Assembly: GCA_964651395.1 (NCBI GenBank)
Contig: CAZYXZ010000026.1
Coordinates: forward strand, 1-36,838
Source: CAZYXZ01 sp964651395
Lineage (GTDB): Bacteria; Actinomycetota; Actinomycetes; BP-191
Length of the DNA: 36,838 bases
Reading direction: 5' to 3'
In this document: positions 31,063 through 36,838 of the stretch, one piece after another
Position numbering within the stretch: the first letter of the stretch is position 1
Layout: every line of letters begins with the position of its first letter
The notes under the pieces: generated by a model
What the model was told of the DNA's origin: nothing
Databases searched by the model: none
Seen by the model: only the letters and a program-made list of their open reading frames with translations
Position numbers and translations under genes: made by a program

Positions 31063-31959
31063 GTGCCCAAGGCACGCCTGCAGTACGCGATCGTCATCGA
31101 CGCGGCCCTGGCCGCCGAGGGCGCGACCGACCCGGTCGTGCGCGTCTACGGCGCGCGGCGCGGGCGGACCATGCCTTTCGTCGTCCGTCGCGGCTGGTCA
31201 GGACCCCAGGGCGCGTACGTCGAGGAGTTCCGCATCGTCCACGCGGAGACCCGCGTCACGGCGTACCGGTCGCACCCGCACATCCTCGAGATGGCCGGCG
31301 AGTTCTACACCGACGAGCTGGTCGACACCGTCGTCGACGTCGAGCTCGAGGTCGGCGAGTACCAGCTGGTCTTCACGGTCGACGACGAGGCGATCCCCGG
31401 CGTACCGGTCTTCGTCGAGCCGGGGCCCGGCGCACCCGGCGGTCCCGACGTCGTGGTCGCCGCCATCGTCGACGAGGCGATGAAGAAGAGCGACATCGTC
31501 TGGTACGCGGTCGACGGCCTGCCCGGGTCGGGGTCGATCGGCGTCTGGCACCTGTGGCACGAGGGAGCGGACTACGCCGTCTTCGACGGCTCGGAGCAGA
31601 AGGTCCCCGGCCTTGCCGACGCGGACACCGTCGTCGTCATCTCGCGCTCCAAGGACAAGGGCGGCCGCATCGTCGCGTGGCGCGCCGCCGTCGACCTGGT
31701 CGACCCGGGCACCGGTCTGTGGGAGGAGGTCACTCCCCTGCTGGTCGGAAAGCGGTTGAACAACCGCGACGGCGACGAGGCACCGGCCCGCTGGGCGCGC
31801 GAGTGCAAGCTCGCGCGGCTCACCCCGACGGGCGAGATCCTCGAGGACGCCGACAACGTCATCGCCGGCAACCGCTCCGCCCCGCCCGCCCCGAGCACTG
31901 CGGCCACCGAGACCCGCATCCCCATCACCCTTCACAAGGTGAAGGCCAAGAAGAAGTAG
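31063..31959 (+). CDS. Conserved-looking hypothetical protein, 298 aa
   Basis: GTG 31063 follows GGAGG at 31054-31058. Acidic N-terminal two-thirds with VEEFRIVHAETRVTAYRSHP, YTDELVDTVVDVELEVGEYQL, and a Gly-rich AVDGLPGSGSIGVWHLWHEG plus VISRSKDKGGRIVAWR block; the C-terminus is basic (ITLHKVKAKKK). It has no signal peptide or transmembrane segment and resembles a two-domain all-beta cytosolic protein. I do not recognise a named family. It is transcribed divergently from the EamA transporter through a shared -10, suggesting linked control. Confidence 0.75.
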   Translation: MPKARLQYAIVIDAALAAEGATDPVVRVYGARRGRTMPFVVRRGWSGPQGAYVEEFRIVHAETRVTAYRSHPHILEMAGEFYTDELVDTVVDVELEVGEYQLVFTVDDEAIPGVPVFVEPGPGAPGGPDVVVAAIVDEAMKKSDIVWYAVDGLPGSGSIGVWHLWHEGADYAVFDGSEQKVPGLADADTVVVISRSKDKGGRIVAWRAAVDLVDPGTGLWEEVTPLLVGKRLNNRDGDEAPARWARECKLARLTPTGEILEDADNVIAGNRSAPPAPSTAATETRIPITLHKVKAKKK

Positions 31960-31981
31960 CTCGCGCGTCCGCCGTCCTTCC

Positions 31982-32053
31982 TGATCTTGGTGGGCTGAGG
32001 TACGGGACACGCCGTACAGGTGCCGTTCGGCGTACCTCCGGACACCAAGATCA
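31982..32053. repeat. 72-bp palindromic-ended repeat, copy A
   Basis: Ends are an 11-bp perfect inverted repeat, TGATCTTGGTG and CACCAAGATCA. The interior shares GGGACACGCCG and GGCGTACCTCCGGACACC with copy B at 33005 and differs in about 13 bp in the middle. It lies between the convergent 31063 gene and the DUF559 gene, whose TGA stop (32051-32053) is the last three bases of the repeat. Confidence 0.92.
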
Positions 32054-32938
32054 GAAAATCTGGCGTGCGAGGCGGAGCTTGCGGGCAGCAAGCGCGTGCC
32101 GCAGGACGTACGACGGAGTGCGGCGGATCTGGCGGGCGGTGAACTCCAGCGGCTCCCAGTCCGCCCTACGCAGCCAGAGACGACGGTCGTGGTCGTACTC
32201 GAACTTCTCATCGGGGTGGTACTCGCGACCGTCGGCCTCGAACGCCAGTCGCGACGGCTCGTCGGCAAGGTCGACCCGGAACGTGCGCGCCTCGATCGTC
32301 ACCTCGAGCTGCACAGACAGCCGGGGGAAAGCCGGCTGGAGCACGTAGCGCAGCTCCGTCTCGAGGCCCGACTCGCTGAGGAAGTTCGCCTCACGCAACG
32401 CCTGTCCGATCTTTGCGGTCCCCCACGGGCCGCGCTGTGCACACCGATGGCGCAGCTCGGTCACGTTGAGCTGCCCTGCGCGGACCAGGGTCTCGACCGC
32501 GATCACCGTGCCGACATGGCCCACAATCACCGCGCAGTCCTCCACCGTGCGGACCCCGCGTGTGGCCGGAGGTTGCTCGGGAAGCCGTGCGATCTCGTGC
32601 TCCGCGACGGGCTGCCGATGTACGACGACTCCCGGCACGTGACGAAGGCCCGACGTCGGCGGAACGGTGACGTGCACCTGCTGCCGGCCCTGGATGTCGT
32701 AGCCGCCCAGCACGCGCACCGCCGAGGGTCCGCTGAGCACTCCCCCGGTGGTGAGCGCCGCGTGCCACGCGCGACTCGCCCAGTCGTTAGGCCAGTCGGC
32801 GATGCGGCGTACTGCACCGGTCCCGACCCACAGACCCGTCCGCGTCAGCCGGTCGCGCTCACGCCGCGTGTAGCCCTCGTCCGCGGCCTGGCTGAGGAGG
32901 AAACAGCCTGCTTGCCGCACGGCAGCGTCGGGAACCAT
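32051..32938 (-). CDS. AbiEi-N / DUF559 protein, second copy, bracketed by repeats
   Basis: 295 residues from ATG 32938 (MVPDAAVRQAGCFLLSQAADEGYTR), the start matching family N-termini; an ATG at 33040 lies in the repeat and is rejected. N-terminal winged-helix AbiEi region (LTRTGLWVGTGAVRRI), a middle region with GRQQVHVTVPPTSGLRH and TVEDCAVIVGHVG, and a C-terminal DUF559/Vsr-like domain with FEADGREYHPDEKFEYDHDRRLWLRRADW. The stop is provided by repeat copy A. The gene occupies exactly the interval between repeat copies A and B. It is architecturally related to the 11981 gene but divergent in sequence. Nuclease function is inferred from fold only. Confidence 0.85.
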   Translation of the reverse strand: MVPDAAVRQAGCFLLSQAADEGYTRRERDRLTRTGLWVGTGAVRRIADWPNDWASRAWHAALTTGGVLSGPSAVRVLGGYDIQGRQQVHVTVPPTSGLRHVPGVVVHRQPVAEHEIARLPEQPPATRGVRTVEDCAVIVGHVGTVIAVETLVRAGQLNVTELRHRCAQRGPWGTAKIGQALREANFLSESGLETELRYVLQPAFPRLSVQLEVTIEARTFRVDLADEPSRLAFEADGREYHPDEKFEYDHDRRLWLRRADWEPLEFTARQIRRTPSYVLRHALAARKLRLARQIF

Positions 32939-33004
32939 CCATGGAAGGTGACAGTGGGTCGGCCCGCGTGACCGTCGTCCACAGACCACATGGCGCCCTC
33001 TAGT

Positions 33005-33076
33005 TGATCTTGGTGTGGCTGTGCACGGGACACGCCGCATCTCGACCTTCCGGCGTACCTCCGGACACCAAGATCA
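33005..33076. repeat. 72-bp palindromic-ended repeat, copy B
   Basis: Identical ends to copy A (TGATCTTGGTG and CACCAAGATCA), same orientation, same 72-bp length. It lies between the DUF559 start and the phzF gene; the phzF stop codon TGA (33074-33076, minus strand) is its terminal triplet. Confidence 0.92.
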
Positions 33077-33964
33077 GCTAAGGGCGGGGGGGACGGCGAT
33101 CTGTCCGGTGGCTATCGCGACGGTGTGGCCGGCCACGCGGCACTCGATGGCGACGCCGTTGCGGGTCACGACCGTGCCGTCGAGCTGTGAGGGGCGGCCC
33201 ATCTCGAGGCCCTGGTGGATGACGTACGCCGTCTCGGCGTCGGACGGCAGCAGGCCGCTCGCAGCGAGCCACGCGCCGAAGCCGCCGGCCGCCGACCCGG
33301 TCGCCGGGTCCTCCGCGATGCCGATGTCGGCCGGGAAGACCCGGGTGTGCGCGCTGCGTGCGATCGCGTCCCAGGAGAAGACCGCCCACGTTCCGGTGCC
33401 GACGTGCTCGGCGAGCGCGCGCAGCTTGGCGAGGTCGGGCCGGGCACGGGCGACGGCGTCGTCGGCCACGCAGAGGAAGCCCTGCTCGAAGCCGGTCGAG
33501 CACAGACGCGGCGGCGCGGGCCCGAGGTCCGCCGCGGTGAGGCCGACGGCGTCGAGGATCGGCGTCGGATCGAGCGGCTCGCCCGCCGACGGCGTCGCGC
33601 CGGTGAGCTCGATCCGCCCGTCGTCGAGCAGCCGCAGCGGCAGTACGCCGGCCGCGCAGTCCTGGAGCACCAGCCCGTCGACCGGCTCGGCCAGACCGCG
33701 CTGCGTCATCAGCCACGCGGCACCGACCGACGGGTGCCCGGCGAAGGGCAGCTCGACCGCCGGCGTGAAGATGCGCAGCCGGTACGTCGCCTCCGGCTTG
33801 TCGGTGCGCATCGGGAACGCCGTCTCGGAGAGGTTGAACTCACCGGCGATCGCCTGCAGCTGCGTGGTGGTCAGGTCGTCCGCGCCGAGTACGACGGCGA
33901 GCGGGTTCCCGGCGTACGGGGTGTCGGTGAACACGTCGAGCACTTCGTATCGCAGAGTCGGCAT
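33074..33964 (-). CDS. PhzF-family isomerase
   Basis: 296 residues of the diaminopimelate-epimerase-fold PhzF family. The catalytic Glu47 lies in FNLSETAFPMR, the second-half motif is DPATGSAAGGFGAWLA, and VFTDTPYAGNPLAVV opens the protein. Members isomerise small metabolites, including in phenazine synthesis; no phenazine genes are near, so a housekeeping or unknown substrate is more likely. ATG 33964 lies 7 nt after TAGCGT on the minus strand, so it is likely leaderless. The stop codon is supplied by repeat copy B. Confidence 0.93.
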   Translation of the reverse strand: MPTLRYEVLDVFTDTPYAGNPLAVVLGADDLTTTQLQAIAGEFNLSETAFPMRTDKPEATYRLRIFTPAVELPFAGHPSVGAAWLMTQRGLAEPVDGLVLQDCAAGVLPLRLLDDGRIELTGATPSAGEPLDPTPILDAVGLTAADLGPAPPRLCSTGFEQGFLCVADDAVARARPDLAKLRALAEHVGTGTWAVFSWDAIARSAHTRVFPADIGIAEDPATGSAAGGFGAWLAASGLLPSDAETAYVIHQGLEMGRPSQLDGTVVTRNGVAIECRVAGHTVAIATGQIAVPPALS

Positions 33965-33971
33965 ACGCCGG

Positions 33972-33981
33972 ACGCTATCGT
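33972..33981. promoter_or_regulatory. Overlapping divergent -10 boxes of phzF and the diiron gene
   Basis: ACGCTATCGT contains TAGCGT on the minus strand (7 nt before ATG 33964) and TATCGT on the plus strand (6 nt before ATG 33988). Both genes lack ribosome sites, so each would give a leaderless mRNA. The shared bases imply that only one polymerase can initiate at a time. Confidence 0.5.
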
Positions 33982-33987
33982 CGCGAC

Positions 33988-34674
33988 ATGAGCCTGCACG
34001 ACCGACTTGTTGCCGCGGCCAAGGTGGCCGCGCAGACCGACCCCGAGGTGGTCGCGTTCTACCAGCGCCTCGCGCGCGGTGAGCTCTCGACCGACACGCT
34101 CAAGCAGTGGGGCCCGAACTACGTCTGGTCGGTCGACCAGTTCAAGCGCAACCTCGCGGCCGTCTACGCGAACTGCCCCGACCCGGAGATCCGCGAGCAC
34201 CTGGTCGAGAACCTTTGGGAGGAGCACGGCGAGGGCAAGGCCGGGCGTGACCACGCGACGCTGGCCAACCGGTTCGGCCGCGCGCTCGGCCTCGACGCCG
34301 ACCAGCTCTCCGACTTCGAGCCCATCCCCGGTGCGGTGCAGTGGATCGACCGGCTGCTCGAGATCTGCAAGAACGAGCACTACGTCGTCGGGCTGGCCGC
34401 CATCGGGTACGGCGTCGAGCACGGCTCGCCAACCGTCATGAAGTGGATCGGCGAGACGTTCCGCGACCGGTACGGCATCGCGGAACGCGACCTCGAGTTC
34501 TTCTTCCACCACATCGCGGCCGACGAGGTGCACTCCGACCGCATGACCATCTTCATCGAGAAGCACGCGACCACCGACGAGCTGCGCGACCGGTGCGAGT
34601 GGGCCGTCCGCGAAGTCGCGGCGGCTACCCGCGACTACGCGATCGGCATGGCGAGGCTAGGCCTCGCCGGCTAG
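33988..34674 (+). CDS. Haem-oxygenase-like diiron protein (PqqC/TenA fold, HDO type)
   Basis: 228 residues, all-helical. Candidate iron ligands match the HDO pattern: an Glu in EEHGEG (78-82), H89, E144 (GYGVEHG), H175, D179 and H182 (HHIAADEVHSDRM), the H-x3-D-x2-H spacing seen in CADD-type diiron oxidases. It is therefore a putative O2-activating diiron oxygenase or oxidase, although family members also include PqqC-like cofactor enzymes; substrate unknown. It is divergent from phzF with overlapping -10 boxes, suggesting coregulation. Convergent stop overlap (CTAG) with the secreted-protein gene. Confidence 0.85.
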   Translation: MSLHDRLVAAAKVAAQTDPEVVAFYQRLARGELSTDTLKQWGPNYVWSVDQFKRNLAAVYANCPDPEIREHLVENLWEEHGEGKAGRDHATLANRFGRALGLDADQLSDFEPIPGAVQWIDRLLEICKNEHYVVGLAAIGYGVEHGSPTVMKWIGETFRDRYGIAERDLEFFFHHIAADEVHSDRMTIFIEKHATTDELRDRCEWAVREVAAATRDYAIGMARLGLAG

Positions 34675-35354
34675 AGCTTGAACGTGCTGGTCGACGTCGC
34701 GTCGTCGTAGGAGACCGGCACGATCCCGCAAGCCCCGGCCGCGGTCGGAGCGTTCGCGGGCACGCAGGGCCCCCGGAAGTCGAGGATCTCGCCGGTGAAG
34801 GCGTAGATGTTCTTCACCGTGTCGCCCTTCTTCAGCAGCCCCTTCGGGAACTTCGCGATCTCGACGGTCCAGATGATGCTGTTGCCCTTGACCTCGACCG
34901 TCGGGAGCTCGTGGAGCACGATCGCTCCGGTCGAGCAGTTCTCGCGGATGGCCTTCTGCGGAGCACCGGTGATCTTGCCGGAGTAGTACGCGAAGCCGAC
35001 CAGCGCCGTAGTGGGATCGGCCGGCGGCGTTGCGCACTTCGAGGGCAGTCCATAGGTGCGGTAGACCTGCACGCGGCCGCCGCCGGATCCCGGCGGAGCC
35101 GTCAGCGTCATCGTCACGCGCAGGTTGCTCTTGCCCTTGATCTTCACCGTCTCCCACAGCACCGAGACGATGTCCGCGTAGCCCTGGCTCGGCGCGGGCG
35201 TGAGCTTCACCGGCGGCACCGCGACCAGGACCTGGAAGGACGGCTGTGCGTCGCCGGACTTGTCTTCGATCTGGGGCTTCGGGGCACCGCCCGCGCTCGA
35301 GGCGAGTGCGAAGCAGGTAGCGAGCGCGGCGAGGCCGGCACGGCGCAGGTTCAT
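34671..35354 (-). CDS. Secreted protein, paralogue of the 28395 gene
   Basis: 227 residues from ATG 35354. Signal peptide RRAGLAALATCFALASSAGGA, then PKPQIEDKSGDAQPSFQVLV and ADIVSVLWETVKIKGKSNLRVTM: the same D-x-x-GD, DIVS then beta-strand plan as the 28395 protein. Three Cys occur in the mature part (PSKCATPP, RENCSTG, GPCVPANAP), with another at GACGIVP. No transmembrane helix after the signal. Function unknown; extracellular. Its stop is interleaved with the diiron gene stop (CTAG). Confidence 0.78.
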   Translation of the reverse strand: MNLRRAGLAALATCFALASSAGGAPKPQIEDKSGDAQPSFQVLVAVPPVKLTPAPSQGYADIVSVLWETVKIKGKSNLRVTMTLTAPPGSGGGRVQVYRTYGLPSKCATPPADPTTALVGFAYYSGKITGAPQKAIRENCSTGAIVLHELPTVEVKGNSIIWTVEIAKFPKGLLKKGDTVKNIYAFTGEILDFRGPCVPANAPTAAGACGIVPVSYDDATSTSTFKL

Positions 35355-35461
35355 CAGACGTCCGTTCAGCTGGGTGACTGGGACGAAGAACGCAATTCGA
35401 CACGCCCCGGCAACCTCCTTCCGGCCCGACGTGGCAGCCGAAACAGGCTCGACCGCGGCGG

Positions 35462-35467
35462 TAGCCT
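35462..35467 (+). promoter_or_regulatory. -10 box of the MgtE-N/CBS gene
   Basis: TAGCCT is followed by 6 nt and ATG 35474, with no Shine-Dalgarno; a leaderless message is likely. -35 not obvious. Confidence 0.45.
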
Positions 35468-35473
35468 TCGGGC

Positions 35474-36727
35474 ATGACCACGGCCCTGCAGCGGACGAGC
35501 GGGCCGGCCCGCTTCTTCGTCGCGCGGCTGGCCGGTCTTGCCGTGTTCGACCCCTACGGCGACCCCGTCGGCCGGGTCCGCGACGTCGTCGTGATGCTGC
35601 GCCTGGGCGGGCAGCCGCCGCGTGTCGTCGGCCTGGTCGTCGAGGTCCAGCGACGCCCGATCTTCGTGCCCATGAGCCGGGTCAGCTCGATCGACGCCGG
35701 CAAGGTGCTGCTCACCTCCGGCGCGGTCAACCTGCGCCGGTTCGAGCGCCGGACCGGCGAGACGCTTGTCCTCGGCGAGCTGCTCGACGCCAAGGTCACC
35801 CGGCTCGACACCGGCGCGAGCGTGTCGGTCTACGACTGCGCCATTGAGCCGGGCCGCAACGGCGAGTGGTTCCTGACGCGGGTCGCGGTCCGCGACGCGT
35901 CCCGCCGCGCCCGTCGCGGCGTCCAGGAGCTCGAGTGGGACGCGGTCACGGGGTTCGGCCTGCGCGAGGGCGACCAGGGCGCGGCGCACATGCTGGCGTC
36001 GTACGAGAAGCTCCGCCCGGCCGACCTGGCCAACGTCATGCACGACCTGAGCGAGCAGCGCCGGACCGAGGTCGCGGCGGCGCTCGACGACGAGCGGCTG
36101 GCCGACGTGCTCGAGGAGCTGCCCGAGGAGGACCAGGTCGAGATCCTCGGCCACCTCGAGGACGAGCGCGCCGCCGACGTCCTGGAAGAGATGGCCCCCG
36201 ACGACGCCGCCGACCTGCTCTCCGAGCTGCCACCGGCTGAGCGGGAGCGGCTGCTCGCCCTCATGGAGCGCGACGAGGCCGACCCGGTACGCCGCCTGCT
36301 GGTCTACGCCGAGAACACCGCCGGTGGCCTCATGACGCCGGAGCCGGTCGTCCTCGCGCCGCACGCGACGGTCGCCGAGGCGCTGGCCCGGATCCGCCAC
36401 GCGGACCTGGCGCCGGCACTCGCGTCGCAGGTCTACGTCGCGCGCCCGCCGACGGAGACGCCGACCGGCCGCTACCTCGGCATCGCGCACTTCCAGCGAC
36501 TGCTGCGCGAGCCGCCCGGCACCCCGATCGGCCAGGTCATCGACACCGACCTCGACCCCCTTGCCCCGACGGCGACGCTGCGGGAGGTGACCGAGCACCT
36601 CGCGGCGTACAACCTGCTCGCCGTACCGGTCGTCGACGACGACGGCCGGCTGATCGGCGCAGTGTCGGTGGACGACGTCCTCGACCACATGCTGCCCGAC
36701 AACTGGCGCGACGTCGGGGGTGCGTGA
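35474..36727 (+). CDS. MgtE intracellular domain / CBS protein without membrane domain
   Basis: 417 residues. The N-terminus has a PRC-barrel-like beta domain (GLAVFDPYGDPVGRVRDVVV). From about 175 the MgtE N-terminal superhelical repeat follows (LRPADLANVMHDLSEQRRTEV, LEELPEEDQVEILGHL, MAPDDAADLLSELPPAERE). The signature TAGGLMTPEPVVLAPHATV and paired CBS motifs (LAVPVVDDDGRLIGAVSVDDVLDHML) close it. There is no transmembrane region, so it is not itself a channel but looks like the Mg-sensing cytosolic part of MgtE. This soluble form, coupled to DUF1003, is common in actinobacteria. TGA overlaps the next ATG. Confidence 0.92.
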   Translation: MTTALQRTSGPARFFVARLAGLAVFDPYGDPVGRVRDVVVMLRLGGQPPRVVGLVVEVQRRPIFVPMSRVSSIDAGKVLLTSGAVNLRRFERRTGETLVLGELLDAKVTRLDTGASVSVYDCAIEPGRNGEWFLTRVAVRDASRRARRGVQELEWDAVTGFGLREGDQGAAHMLASYEKLRPADLANVMHDLSEQRRTEVAAALDDERLADVLEELPEEDQVEILGHLEDERAADVLEEMAPDDAADLLSELPPAERERLLALMERDEADPVRRLLVYAENTAGGLMTPEPVVLAPHATVAEALARIRHADLAPALASQVYVARPPTETPTGRYLGIAHFQRLLREPPGTPIGQVIDTDLDPLAPTATLREVTEHLAAYNLLAVPVVDDDGRLIGAVSVDDVLDHMLPDNWRDVGGA

Positions 36728-36838
36728 TGGCCCGCACCCAGGACCGGCTCGACACCCCGCGCGAGATCCGCACGTTCCCTCGCCCGCACTACGACCCCGA
36801 GGCGTTCGGCCGCTTCTCGGAGACCATCGCGCGCTTCA
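36727..36838 (+). CDS. DUF1003 membrane protein, 5' part only
   Basis: ATG 36727 overlaps the MgtE-N/CBS TGA (TGATG), so translation is coupled. The 37 visible codons read RTQDRLDTPREIRTFPRPHYDPEAFGRFSETIARF, matching the DUF1003 N-terminus just before the membrane helices. The rest lies beyond the window. Function of DUF1003 unknown. Confidence 0.85.
   Translation, partial: MARTQDRLDTPREIRTFPRPHYDPEAFGRFSETIARF

Noticed and set aside
33038..33040. ATG within repeat copy B as start of the DUF559 gene
   Set aside because: The added residues do not match family N-termini, and the repeat is intergenic sequence.
31982..33076. Repeat pair plus gene as an insertion sequence
   Set aside because: No transposase motif (DDE, HUH or serine/tyrosine recombinase) in the enclosed protein, and the repeats are in direct orientation with internal palindromes; kept only as a possible non-classical element.
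1..36838. tRNA, rRNA, riboswitch, replication origin or prophage genes
   Set aside because: None recognised by eye; small structured RNAs could be missed without a covariance search.

Overview
This window is high-GC DNA with short intergenic gaps, many GTG starts and 4-nt stop/start overlaps. The gene content is that of an actinomycete: Ku with a split LigD, a DUF3107 protein, a FasR-type TetR regulator, MoeZ, an AdnA-type helicase and DUF6758. It is draft sequence, because two 10-N runs (12878-12887 and 21747-21756) each interrupt a gene or its end. I cannot assign an order or genus from sequence alone.

Layout. Positions 1-4269 (minus) carry an AdnA-like UvrD-family helicase cut by the window edge, then the MoeZ - small membrane protein - alkyltransferase-like protein operon; a tiny Cys-rich gene runs the other way. 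At 4457-8291 are CsbD with a strong terminator, a coiled-coil protein, an alpha/beta hydrolase, Ku and a secreted protein. Divergent from Ku is a two-gene LigD operon (8380-10715) with phosphoesterase-ligase and polymerase on separate proteins, so an NHEJ locus is present. Next come a DUF421 pair, an AbiEi/DUF559-type gene that runs into a gap, a DUF7218-type protein, and an acyl-CoA dehydrogenase divergent from a FasR-like regulator. From 15578 to 20205 are DUF3107, an NTF2-fold protein, a ferritin-like protein, a DEAD-box RNA helicase, two zinc-ribbon proteins and a ParA gene with an in-frame stop. The gene set 1-20205 resembles the mycobacterial Rv3201c-Rv3213c neighbourhood (adnA, lipV, Rv3204, moeB1/moeZ, fasR, TB9.4, Rv3210c, rhlE, ParA-like), rearranged and with insertions.

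Positions 20309-30055 hold a second hydrolase, DUF6941, an MpaB/DUF2236 protein with a gap, a minus-strand operon (PHP phosphatase - Fe-S RecB-like nuclease - aminotransferase), DUF6758, two small membrane proteins, a Nudix hydrolase, and a MaoC dehydratase and CitE-type lyase separated by two secreted proteins. Positions 30074-36838 hold an EamA transporter, an unknown protein, a second AbiEi/DUF559 gene between two copies of a 72-bp palindromic-ended repeat, a PhzF isomerase divergent from a haem-oxygenase-like diiron protein, a secreted protein, a soluble MgtE-N/CBS protein and the start of a DUF1003 gene.

The most unusual signals are: (i) a family of palindromic intergenic elements with GATCTTG/CAAGATC ends, two copies bracketing a DUF559 gene and supplying stop codons to flanking genes, with the other DUF559 gene also ending in a hairpin that broke the assembly; (ii) divergent, apparently leaderless promoters with overlapping -10 boxes; (iii) a ParA gene with an in-frame stop exactly where a short conserved segment is missing; (iv) a perfect 21-bp palindrome in the ferritin-like/rhlE intergenic region.
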